Assembly (NCBI GenBank): GCA_030699825.1
Contig: JAUYKV010000047.1
Span: forward strand, 1 to 64,000
Direction: 5' to 3'
From: Pseudomonas sp.
GTDB lineage: Bacteria; Pseudomonadota; Gammaproteobacteria; Pseudomonadales; Pseudomonadaceae
DNA: 64,000 bases
A program made the translations under genes and the position numbers. Shown here piece by piece: positions 19,343-26,917 of this stretch. Numbering within the stretch: position 1 is the stretch's first letter; each line of letters begins with the position of its first letter. The notes under the pieces are model-generated. The model saw only the letters and a program-made list of their open reading frames with translations. It had not been told where the DNA came from and did no database searches.

Positions 19343-20215
19343 ATGCGTGTATTGATCGCCCTGTTCGCCCTGCTCGCGTCGCTGCCCCTGAATGCGGCAG
19401 AAAAACTCAAAGTCGTCACCAGCTTCAGCATTTTGGCCGACATTACCCGACAAATAGCCGGAGATAAGCTCGAACTGCGCAATCTGGTCGGTGCCGATGC
19501 CGACGCCCATGTCTACCAGCCGAGCGCCGAGGATGCCAAAGCCGTGCTCGACGCCGACCTGATCATCGCCAACGGCCTGGGCTTCGAGCCCTGGCTGCAG
19601 CGTCTGATCGCCAGCAGCGATGCGCCCGGTACACGGCTCGACGCCAGCACCGGGGTGCTGCCGCTGATGCTCGATGAAGACGGCGACAAGGTCCCCGACC
19701 CGCATGCCTGGCAGAACCTGGCCAATGCCGAGATCTATGTGCAGAACATCGCCAAGGCACTGAGCCAGGCCGACCCGGCCAATGCAGCGCATTACAGCAG
19801 CCGCCGCGATGCCTACCTGGGCGAGATCCGCACCCTGCTCGGCGAGGCACGCCAGGGTCTCGGCCAGCTGCCGCCGGCCCAGCGCAGCATCATCACCAGT
19901 CACGACGCCTTCGCCTACCTGGGCCAAGCCTACGGCCTGAACTTCATCGCACCCCAGGGGCTAAGCACCGAGGACGAGCCTTCGGCCGCCGAAGTGGCCG
20001 TCCTGATCCGGCAGATCCGCGCCGACGGCGTGCGCGCGGTATTCGTCGAAAACATCCGCGACCCACGGCTGATCCAGCAGATCGCCGCGGAAGGCGGCGC
20101 CAAGGTCGGCGGCACCCTCTACTCGGACGCCCTGGCCAGCGCAGGCCCGGCCAGCACTTACCTGGGCATGTTCAGGCACAACCTCGACACCCTGCTGACC
20201 GCGCTCAAGCCATGA
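19343..20215 (+). CDS. Periplasmic metal-binding protein (ZnuA-like)
   Basis: This 290-residue cluster A-I (SBP_bac_9) protein has a signal peptide (MRVLIALFALLASLPLNA, cleavage about residue 19). Predicted metal ligands include His56 (DADAHVYQPS), the His of DPHAW, the His of TSHDAFAY and a C-terminal Asp near GGTLYSDAL. The His-rich loop found in many ZnuA proteins is missing and replaced by a short acidic DEDGDKVPD segment, so affinity or specificity may differ. It is the last gene of the folE2 operon. An internal upstream ATG at 19193 lies within the permease gene and is not used. Confidence 0.87.
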   Translation: MRVLIALFALLASLPLNAAEKLKVVTSFSILADITRQIAGDKLELRNLVGADADAHVYQPSAEDAKAVLDADLIIANGLGFEPWLQRLIASSDAPGTRLDASTGVLPLMLDEDGDKVPDPHAWQNLANAEIYVQNIAKALSQADPANAAHYSSRRDAYLGEIRTLLGEARQGLGQLPPAQRSIITSHDAFAYLGQAYGLNFIAPQGLSTEDEPSAAEVAVLIRQIRADGVRAVFVENIRDPRLIQQIAAEGGAKVGGTLYSDALASAGPASTYLGMFRHNLDTLLTALKP

Positions 20216-20280
20216 GTTACGGGCGGCGCCAGTCGCCGATTTACCTGCCTCGCCTGCCGGGTAACCTGCCGGCCTTCTCG

Positions 20281-20537
20281 TCGTACAGGACTTACCTGAT
20301 GTTCATCGGACAACTGGGCAAACTCAACCAAGGCGTAGCCACGGCACTGTATGCGGCCGCGCAAACGCGCATGCAAGCCGCGGGGCAACGTCGGCTTTTA
20401 CCGAAGCCAGCCTGACGGCACGACCATTCTTTGCGCGCCAGGGCTTTTCTGTGGAACAGGCACAGACGGTGGTGCGCAGCGCTGTTACCTTGCAGCGCTT
20501 CGCCATGCGCAAGCCACTGCGCCCCCTGAATGACTGA
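20281..20537 (+). pseudogene. Frameshifted C-terminal remnant of a GNAT acetyltransferase
   Basis: One frame reads LNQGVATALYAAAQTRMQ then AAGQRRL, the acetyl-CoA-binding loop and helix of a GNAT acetyltransferase. After a T-run at 20396-20399 the sense switches frame to TEASLTARPFFARQGFSVEQ and continues to a stop at 20535. Together these give the last third of a GNAT protein with a one-base deletion. The N-terminal two thirds are missing, so the gene is dead. It lies directly after the zinc transporter operon. Confidence 0.7.
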
Positions 20538-20560
20538 ACGACAGCCAGCCCGGAGTAGTC

Positions 20561-20797
20561 ATGACTCATCTGATCTGGACAGGACTCGCACTGCTACTGC
20601 TGACAGTCGCGGCTCTGGCCTGCTGGACTTGGCGCAGTAACTGCCGCCTCAGGCAGCTGGATCGGCGTGTCCGCAGGCAAGGCGAACTGCTCGAGCAAAT
20701 CGACAGCGTGCTGGAAAACCCGCACCTCAGCGAAGCGGAGCAGTTGGCCAAGAGCGAAGCCCTGCTGGCCAAGCTGCGGGAAAGCGGCGAGCCCTGA
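20561..20797 (+). CDS. Small single-pass membrane protein
   Basis: This 78-residue protein has one N-terminal helix (THLIWTGLALLLLTVAALAC) followed by a charged, helical, coiled-coil-like cytoplasmic tail (DRRVRRQGELLEQIDSVLEN). A TM-plus-coil design suggests a scaffold or regulatory role, but I do not recognise the family. Start and stop are clear and codon use matches neighbours. Confidence 0.55.
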   Translation: MTHLIWTGLALLLLTVAALACWTWRSNCRLRQLDRRVRRQGELLEQIDSVLENPHLSEAEQLAKSEALLAKLRESGEP

Positions 20798-20965
20798 GCG
20801 GCCGGCGCAGAAGCTGTGCTCGCCAGCATGTAAACAGCCTCGGTAGCGCATGGGCAAAGAACTGCGCGATGCGCCATCTATGCCTTAAGAGATATGGTCA
20901 AAGGCCGGACATGCGTGGCAGTCTGGGCTATCGTATCGCTCATTTTTCCGTACGGATGGACTGTC

Positions 20966-21370
20966 ATGGATATTGCCGAATTCGCCGACCTGCTGGCCGC
21001 TTCCAAGGCCCAGCCGGAACCGCAACGCTTGCTGTTGGTGTTCGTTTCCGCCGAGCTGCCAGAAGATGCAACCGAAGAGGAACGCCAGCGCCACGCCGAG
21101 AACCAGGGCGGCTCGCTCAGGCCGGTGCTGTGCGTCGACAAGCTGCCGGACGAACTGGTGGATTTTGCCGGACTGCTGGCCGAGTCCAGCCGCACCGGCG
21201 TGGCCTGGGACCTGGTGTTCGCCGCCGGCCTGGCCGGGCGCGCGGGCATGGTGCCGAGCAGCGACGAAGCCGAGCAACCGCTGAAGATGATGGTCGGGGC
21301 CATCGAATCCGGCAGCATCGGCAACTTCATCGCCTTCGACCGCGAGGGGCATGCGGTCAGCTTCTACTAG
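20966..21370 (+). CDS. Conserved hypothetical protein of Pseudomonas
   Basis: This 134-residue soluble acidic protein begins MDIAEFADLLAASKAQPEPQ and contains LLLVFVSAELPEDATEEERQ and RPVLCVDKLPDELVDFAGLL. Similar proteins are common in Pseudomonas, often mislabelled as ribonucleotide reductase subunit alpha, a function unsupported by its size. The ATG at 20966 is chosen because the family begins there; upstream in-frame codons run through the intergenic region. Function unknown. Confidence 0.7.
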   Translation: MDIAEFADLLAASKAQPEPQRLLLVFVSAELPEDATEEERQRHAENQGGSLRPVLCVDKLPDELVDFAGLLAESSRTGVAWDLVFAAGLAGRAGMVPSSDEAEQPLKMMVGAIESGSIGNFIAFDREGHAVSFY

Positions 21371-21829
21371 GCGGCTGTCCGAGAATGGCCATCGACTGCA
21401 CATCGTAGGCTGACGCTGAGGCGCGAAGCCCAACAAAAAGGCTATGTACCCGTTATCTGTTGCATGAGAGATAACGTTTTTGTGGGAGCGGCCGGGCGGC
21501 GTTGCGTTTCATCCGCGAAAATCTTCGAAACACTGACAATGTTTCGCGGCTAAAGCCCCTCCCACGAGGTTGCCATTAGGCTCAACAGTTAACGGGTACA
21601 TAGCAACAAAAAGCCCCCTGTTTTGCTACGCGGAGCTCAGCCTGCGCGGCGCGGCCCGGCCCATCCTACAAAACCCGTACTCTCAGACAGCCTTCCAGGA
21701 GGCTGTCGCCGTACTAGTGCGCAAGTCGCAACAAGCAAGTCGCAACGACTTAGTGCCAAGGTCGCCTGGCTCGCTGCGCCCTCCCATGTGAACGTCCCTG
21801 GACTGGTAAACCAATACAGGGAGGTCCGG
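21371..21829. other. Intergenic region holding a MITE-like element
   Basis: This 459-base gap separates the conserved hypothetical from the ISL3-like gene. It contains the 164-bp inverted-repeat element at 21441-21604, described separately. The rest is G+C-rich with fragments such as CATCCTAC from a repeat family found elsewhere, and a small direct repeat (GTCGCAACAAGCAAGTCGCAAC) near 21725-21746. No gene is convincing. Confidence 0.6.
21441..21604. mobile_element. 164-bp MITE-like element with terminal inverted repeats and 9-bp target duplication
   Basis: The left end GCTATGTACCCGTTA (21441-21455) is the exact reverse complement of the right end at 21590-21604. Allowing one mismatch, the match extends inward another seven bases. 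The element is flanked by the direct repeat AACAAAAAG at 21432-21440 and 21605-21613, as expected of a target-site duplication. Inside are a small hairpin (21451-21476) and one copy of the GTGGGAG...CTAAAGCCCCTCCCAC palindrome. It has no coding capacity, so it would need a transposase acting in trans. The transposase family is not identifiable here. Confidence 0.7.
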
Positions 21830-22552
21830 GTGAAAGACGCAGAATTATGCCGCTGGCTGCTGGAAGTGAACGAGCCCTGGGAGGTCAGCCGGGTCCGTGT
21901 CGATACCCACAGCCGCGAGGTGCACGCCTACCTGAGCACCGGCAAGACCTGGTTCGGCCGCTACCTCGGCGAACAGCCCCGCTCGCGCTGGCGGCATACC
22001 AATATCGGCGCCTACAAGACCTATATCCATGCCAGCCTGCCAGAGCAGGACGGTCAGGCGCAGCCCCTCTTTCTCGGTAAAAGCACCAGCGACTTCACCC
22101 ACGGCCTGGCCCGGCGGGTGATCCAGTGCCTGCAGGACGGCCTGCGCTATCGTCAGGTCTGCGCCCTGCTGGATATCGACATTCACCTCGCCTGGCAGAT
22201 CAAGCACGCAATCGAGTCCGGCCAGTTGGCCGCGACCGATACCGACCTGCGCGCACGCCTGCAACTGGACGATCCGGCGGGACACACCGGCAGCACGATT
22301 CCCTCCAGCGACGACCCAGCATGGCTACGCTTGCTGGCGCTGGATTGCCCGTTCGAGATCCGCTTGCTGAGCCTGAAACTGCTGTTGGCCCGCGCCCGCC
22401 AGGACTTTGCCAGGGCGCATGACCCGGATATGCAGATCCTCAGGATCAATGAGCTGCGGCGCTTCTTCATCAAGCACGAAAAGCATCTGCAGCACGAGAT
22501 CGCCCAGCTGAACAACGACCGACTGCAGGCCACGGAGGGCGACCAGCCATGA
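21830..22552 (+). CDS. Small protein resembling the N-terminal region of ISL3 transposases
   Basis: This 240-residue protein starts at GTG 21830 after GGGAGGTCC. Its plan resembles the N-terminal DNA-binding half of ISL3-family transposases: NEPWEVSRVRVDTHSREVHA, then RWRHTNIGAYKTYIHASLP (compare the WRHLD...TYLHARVPR pattern), then SDFTHGLARRVIQCLQDGL with a helix-turn-helix-like segment. The zinc-ribbon cysteines of ISL3 are absent (GKTWFGRYL in their place) and there is no DDE catalytic domain. The C-terminus is a helical charged tail (LRINELRRFFIKHEKHLQHE). I infer a DNA-binding protein derived from such a transposase. Its stop overlaps the next gene by four bases, so the two are probably co-translated. 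Confidence 0.6.
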   Translation: MKDAELCRWLLEVNEPWEVSRVRVDTHSREVHAYLSTGKTWFGRYLGEQPRSRWRHTNIGAYKTYIHASLPEQDGQAQPLFLGKSTSDFTHGLARRVIQCLQDGLRYRQVCALLDIDIHLAWQIKHAIESGQLAATDTDLRARLQLDDPAGHTGSTIPSSDDPAWLRLLALDCPFEIRLLSLKLLLARARQDFARAHDPDMQILRINELRRFFIKHEKHLQHEIAQLNNDRLQATEGDQP

Positions 22553-23544
22553 GCAACGCCACAGCGACAAGCGCACTGCTCGATCTGCGCCAGGCCAGCG
22601 CCTTGATCGAAGGCGGCGAAACCCTGGCCATCGCCGGCCATATCGAGTGCCTGGCGGCACTGCCCAAGGGTAACTGGATCGGCGGCACCACCCCCTACTT
22701 CATGGCGAGCGAGGGTGGCACCTGTCGACTCGACCGGGTGTTCGTCCAACCCTTCGGCCAACAGGCCGGCGAGATCGTCTGCTATGACCGCGTGCGGCTA
22801 CCGCACATGCTCGAAGAGGCCCCGGAAAATGGTTTCAGCATCGTCATTCTGCCGGCCGCCAGTGCCGTGCTCGAGGACTATGCCCGCGAGGCCCCCAACT
22901 ACCCCGACATGTATATCAAACCGATTGCCGGCTGGGTCGCGGGCGTGCACCTGGATCAGCTGGGCAGCGCCCAGGCCCAGGTGATCGACGGCCGCAGCGG
23001 TCGCTGTTACACCGACCAGGCCATCGTCCTGCACATCCCCTTGCCGCCCGACCAGACAGCGCTGGTGCATGCGGTGAACCTGTTCAAGCCCGGCGCGGGA
23101 CCGACGCTGAGCTTCGACGAGACCGGCTTTGCCGCCCGCGAGTGCCTGATCGATGGCGTACGCGGCAGCTTGCTCGAGCTGATCCGCGCGCGCGGCATCG
23201 ACACCCGCCTGCCGCTGGTGGCCGACTACTGCGGGGCCATGATCAATGTCAGCATCCAGTCGCTGGAGTCCGAGCCGGGCCTGGTGTCCTTCTATGCGCC
23301 AGTGTTCGCCGGGGTCAACTACCGCTTCGCCGACGCGGTCGAGGACTATAGCGAGCGTTTCCTGCAGGCCATGCCCAGCGACGGCGGACCTATCCTGTTC
23401 GGCTGCAACTGCATCCTCAATTACCTCTATTCGCAGTTGCAGGGACGCCAGACGGCGCGACTCACCGGTCCCATCACCTTCGGCGAAGTCGCCTACCAAC
23501 TGCTCAACCAGACCGCGGTCTACCTGACGCTTGAGCACAGCTGA
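22549..23544 (+). CDS. Uncharacterised 331-residue protein paired with the ISL3-like gene
   Basis: The protein is soluble, with no signal or membrane segment. Notable segments are KGNWIGGTTPYFMASEGGT, PENGFSIVILPAASAVLEDY, and a C-terminal part with FGCNCILNYLYSQLQGRQ and ITFGEVAYQLLNQTAVYLTL. The IGGTTPYF and FGCNC segments faintly recall FIST-type sensory domains, but this is weak and I do not assign it. It overlaps the ISL3-like gene by four bases, which implies a joint function. Codon use matches the surrounding chromosome. Confidence 0.65.
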   Translation: MSNATATSALLDLRQASALIEGGETLAIAGHIECLAALPKGNWIGGTTPYFMASEGGTCRLDRVFVQPFGQQAGEIVCYDRVRLPHMLEEAPENGFSIVILPAASAVLEDYAREAPNYPDMYIKPIAGWVAGVHLDQLGSAQAQVIDGRSGRCYTDQAIVLHIPLPPDQTALVHAVNLFKPGAGPTLSFDETGFAARECLIDGVRGSLLELIRARGIDTRLPLVADYCGAMINVSIQSLESEPGLVSFYAPVFAGVNYRFADAVEDYSERFLQAMPSDGGPILFGCNCILNYLYSQLQGRQTARLTGPITFGEVAYQLLNQTAVYLTLEHS

Positions 23545-23599
23545 ACCGGCGCACAACGCGCCACGGCAAACCAATGCGATGTAGCCGTTACGGGCGGCA

Positions 23600-23783
23600 T
23601 GAAGGGGAGCGCTGTCGCGCAGCAAACTGGCGGCTCTCTCCCCTGCCGTAGGAGCGGCTGGGTGGCCTTGCGTTTTAGCCGTGAGTTCTTCGATGCACAG
23701 CACAGCTTCGCGGCTAAAGCCCCTCCTACAGAAAACCTCATACCCCATAAAATCAATGACATGCTGGTTGTTTGATAAGAACG
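23600..23783. repeat. Composite dispersed repeat, copy 2
   Basis: This copy has the head segment GCGCTGTCGCGCAGCAAACT, a hairpin at 23648-23729 (GTAGGAGCGG... to TAAAGCCCCTCCTAC) and the tail CATAAAATCAATGACAT plus GGTTGTTTGATAAGA. It occupies about half of the 469-base gap before the CBS/DUF294 gene. The rest of that gap (23784-24013) shows no gene and presumably holds the promoter of copy A. Confidence 0.75.
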
Positions 23784-24013
23784 GCCGGGAGGCATCGCAG
23801 ACGAGGCGGGGGCCGCCTACAAGCCGCCGTCGGGCGCCACACATCAGCGCGGGATCGCCAAACAATCGGCAATCCCGCTGCAGAACGCGTTATCGTTGGA
23901 CCAATGCCGAGCATCCATCCCAACCGTACAAGCCGTTCAGCGCCACGCTTCAGCGCGCGCCTGGCCCCGTACGGGCACGCTCGTCGACCGACCACCCCAC
24001 CCAAGAGGACCGC

Positions 24014-25921
24014 ATGCAGATCGAGCTGATCGAAATCCGCGACCACCTGCAGCGCTTTCCCCCCTTCGATGGGCTGCCCGAAGACAGCCTCGACGAGATC
24101 GCCCGCCAGGTGGAAGTCGCCTACTTCAAGGCCGGCAGCGAGATCCTCAGCTTCGGCACGCAGATCCACGACCTGCACTATGTGCGCAGTGGCGCGGTGG
24201 AGATCTACCGGCGCACCGGCGCCCTCTACAACCGCCTGACCGAGGGCGACATCTTCGGCCAGTTCGGCTTGCTGCGCGGGCACAAGGTGCGGCTGCCGGC
24301 CCGGGCCATCGAAGACAGCCTGATCTATTTCATTCCCGACCACCTGTTCGACCAGCTCTGCGAGGCCCATGACTTCTTCGCCGATTTCGTCGAGGCAGAG
24401 GGCCAGTCGCGCCTGAAGTCGGCGGTGGACAGCCAGGGCAAGGCCAACGAACTGATGAAGATCAAGGTGCGCCGGCTGATCTCCCGACACGCGGTCAGCG
24501 TGCCCCTGGACACCTCGGTGCAACAGGCCGCGCGGGTGATGACCGAGCAGAGCGTGTCCTCCCTGGTGATCGTCGATGCACAGGCCGGCGAATCCGCCCC
24601 CGGCAGCATGCCGGCGGCCGAACAGACCAGCCAGCTGATGGTCGGCATCGTCACCGACCGCGATATGCGCTCCCGGGTGCTGGCCGAGGGCCTGGCCGCG
24701 GAAACCCCGGTCAGCCAGGTGATGACGCCCGACCCGATCACCCTGCCGGCCGATGCCTCGGTGTTCGAGGCCATGCTGTGCATGCTGCGCCACAATATCC
24801 ACCACCTGCCCGTGGTGCATCGACGGCGGCCGGTGGGGGTGATCAACCTGGCGGACATCATCAGGTACGAATCGCAAAGCAGCCTGTATCTGGTCAACAA
24901 CATCTTCAACAAGCAGTCGGTGGCCGAGCTCAAGGCGCTGCTGCCGGATCTGCGCGCCACCTTCGTGCGCATGGTCAACGAGCAGGCCACCGCGCACATG
25001 ATCGGCAGCGCCATGTCCGGCATCGGTCGCAGCCTGACCCAGCGCCTGCTGGAGCTGGCCGAGCAGCAGTTCGGCCCGCCGCCGGTGCCCTACTGCTTCA
25101 TGGCGCTGGGCTCCATGGCCCGCGACGAGCAATTGATCGTCACCGACCAGGACAACGCCCTGGTCCTCGACAACCGCTTCGACCCGCGGGTCCACGACGA
25201 GTATTTCCTCAAGCTGGCGACCTTCGTCAGCGACGGCCTGGCAGCCTGCGGCTACAGCTATTGCAAGGGCGGGATCATGGCCACCAATCCCCAGTGGCGT
25301 CAGCCGTTGCGGGTGTGGAAGGGCTATTTCAACCAGTGGATCGAGCGCCCCAACCCGCAGACCCTGCTCAACAGCTGCATCTTCTTCGACCTCGACAGCG
25401 TCCATGGCGAAACCGAACTGGTCGAAAGCCTCAAGGACCTGCTCGCGGACAAGGCCAGCCGCAACCCGCTGTTTCTCGCCAGCCTGGCGCGCAACGCCCT
25501 CAACCGCACCCCGCCGCTGGGCTTCTTCCGCACCTTCGTGATGGAAAAGGATGGCCAACAGAACAACATCATCAACCTCAAGGGCCGCGGTACCGCGCCG
25601 CTCACCGACCTGATCCGCGTGCATGCCCTGGCCTGCGGCTCCAAGGCGCAGAACTCCAACGAGCGGCTGGACGCCATCGCCACCACCAAACTGCTGCCCC
25701 CGGAGGCCATCAGCAAACTGCGCTACGCCCTGGAATTCCTCTCCATCGTGCGCATTCGCCATCAGGCCATGAACCTCGAGGCCGGCCGCGAGGCGGACAA
25801 CTACATCGAACCGGAAAAGGTCTCCGCCAGCGAGCGCTACAACCTCAAGGAAGCCTTCCAGGTGCTCAGCAATGCGCAGAAATTTCTGCGCTTCCGCTAC
25901 CCGGCGAACGGTTCCTCGTGA
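24014..25921 (+). CDS. cNMP-CBS-DUF294 nucleotidyltransferase-like signalling protein, copy A
   Basis: This 635-residue protein has four parts: a cyclic-nucleotide-binding fold (about 12-130), a CBS domain pair (about 160-290), a DUF294 nucleotidyltransferase domain with GSMARDEQ near 366 and TDQDNALVLDN shortly after, and a DUF294 C-terminal helical domain. The GS...D-x-D pattern of a GlnD-like transferase is present, so it may modify a partner in response to adenine nucleotides bound by CBS. The start at 24014 follows AAGAGGA and aligns with copy B at 34804. It overlaps the exonuclease by four bases. Homologous CBS/DUF294-exonuclease pairs sit beside an acetate-type symporter in P. aeruginosa; here a BCCT transporter is adjacent. 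Confidence 0.88.
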   Translation: MQIELIEIRDHLQRFPPFDGLPEDSLDEIARQVEVAYFKAGSEILSFGTQIHDLHYVRSGAVEIYRRTGALYNRLTEGDIFGQFGLLRGHKVRLPARAIEDSLIYFIPDHLFDQLCEAHDFFADFVEAEGQSRLKSAVDSQGKANELMKIKVRRLISRHAVSVPLDTSVQQAARVMTEQSVSSLVIVDAQAGESAPGSMPAAEQTSQLMVGIVTDRDMRSRVLAEGLAAETPVSQVMTPDPITLPADASVFEAMLCMLRHNIHHLPVVHRRRPVGVINLADIIRYESQSSLYLVNNIFNKQSVAELKALLPDLRATFVRMVNEQATAHMIGSAMSGIGRSLTQRLLELAEQQFGPPPVPYCFMALGSMARDEQLIVTDQDNALVLDNRFDPRVHDEYFLKLATFVSDGLAACGYSYCKGGIMATNPQWRQPLRVWKGYFNQWIERPNPQTLLNSCIFFDLDSVHGETELVESLKDLLADKASRNPLFLASLARNALNRTPPLGFFRTFVMEKDGQQNNIINLKGRGTAPLTDLIRVHALACGSKAQNSNERLDAIATTKLLPPEAISKLRYALEFLSIVRIRHQAMNLEAGREADNYIEPEKVSASERYNLKEAFQVLSNAQKFLRFRYPANGSS

Positions 25922-26640
25922 AGCGGCCCGTAGCCCGCACTGAGCCGCCAGACTGGCAGAGCCTCTTCGCCCGGCTCGCGAAAACGGCCAAGGATCCGCG
26001 CCTGACGGCCTTCTATCAGGCCGGCGCGGTGGCCGCCGACACCCCGCTGGAGCAGGTGCCGCTGGTGGCGCTGGATGTGGAAACCACCGGCCTGGATTGC
26101 AGCCGCCACTCGATCGTCAGTCTCGGCCTGGTGCCTTTCAGCCTGGCGCGCATCCGCTGCGGCCAGGCGCAGTATTGGGTGGTCAAGCCGGTTTCCGAGC
26201 TGAGCAGCGAGTCGGTCACCTTCCATCACATTACCCACAGCGACATCCGCGATGCACCCAGGCTGACGACTATTCTCGGCGAACTGCTGACGGCCATGGC
26301 CGGCAAGGTGATGGTGGTGCATTACCGCACGCTCGAACGCGGCTTTCTCGACCAGGCGGTGCGTCAGCATCTGGGCGAGGCGCTGCACTTCCCGGTGATC
26401 GACACCATGCAGCTGGAGGCCCGCCTGCACCGCCGTCAGCGCCAACCCGGCTGGCTCAACCGCCTGTTCGGCCGTCAGCCGACCTCCATCCGCCTGGCCG
26501 ACAGCCGCCTGCGCTATAGCCTGCCGCTGTACCAGGCGCACCACGCCCTGACCGATGCCCTGGCCACGGCGGAGCTGTTGCAGGCGCAGGTCGCCAGCCA
26601 CTACTCACCGACCACCCCGGTCGGTGAGTTATGGAGCTGA
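25918..26640 (+). CDS. DEDDh 3'-5' exonuclease (DnaQ/RNase T-like), copy A
   Basis: This 240-residue protein starts at a GTG overlapping the upstream stop (GTGA). The DEDDh motifs are visible: DVETTGLD (about residues 51-58), THSDIR, a central Asp in VIDTMQLEAR, and HHALTDALATAELL with the catalytic His and Asp. It resembles the proofreading subunit of DNA polymerase III, but the N-terminal part (PDWQSLFARLAKTAKDPRL) is specific to this paired family. It is probably translationally coupled to the CBS/DUF294 protein. Substrate (DNA, RNA or nucleotide) is not known. Confidence 0.85.
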   Translation: MKRPVARTEPPDWQSLFARLAKTAKDPRLTAFYQAGAVAADTPLEQVPLVALDVETTGLDCSRHSIVSLGLVPFSLARIRCGQAQYWVVKPVSELSSESVTFHHITHSDIRDAPRLTTILGELLTAMAGKVMVVHYRTLERGFLDQAVRQHLGEALHFPVIDTMQLEARLHRRQRQPGWLNRLFGRQPTSIRLADSRLRYSLPLYQAHHALTDALATAELLQAQVASHYSPTTPVGELWS

Positions 26641-26699
26641 GGGACTGCGCAGGAGCGGCTCAAGCCGCAAATCGGACCCGGCAGCGGAGTTTGCCAACC

Positions 26700-26772
26700 G
26701 GGTAGCCCGGATAAGCCTCGGCGCAATCCGGGAACAACCGGCCCCGGATTGCGCTGCGCTTATCCGGGCTAC
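26700..26772. repeat. Palindromic repeat, GTAGCCCGGATAAG...GCAATCCGGG family
   Basis: GTAGCCCGGATAAGCC is followed by GCGCAATCCGGG, a short loop, CCCCGGATTGCGC and CTTATCCGGGCTAC, making a long interrupted palindrome between copy A's exonuclease and the terminator. Confidence 0.8.
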
Positions 26773-26870
26773 CTCTGGGCCAGGGCAGCCCCGCGCCCCC
26801 CAAAAAAGGAACGCCGCCCGGCCGCTCCTACAGTGCCCAGCAGAGCGGCGACATCACAGATGTCACTCAC

Positions 26871-26897
26871 AAAAAACGCGCCCGAAGCGCGTTTTTT
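26871..26897. terminator. Bidirectional intrinsic terminator, copy A
   Basis: AAAAAACGCGC (26871-26881) pairs with GCGCGTTTTTT (26887-26897) across a five-base loop. The A-run and T-run allow it to stop both the exonuclease transcript (plus) and the BCCT transcript (minus). The counterpart in copy B is at 37566-37593. Confidence 0.9.
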
Positions 26898-26917
26898 GTA
26901 TTACCCGGCAGTAGCGG

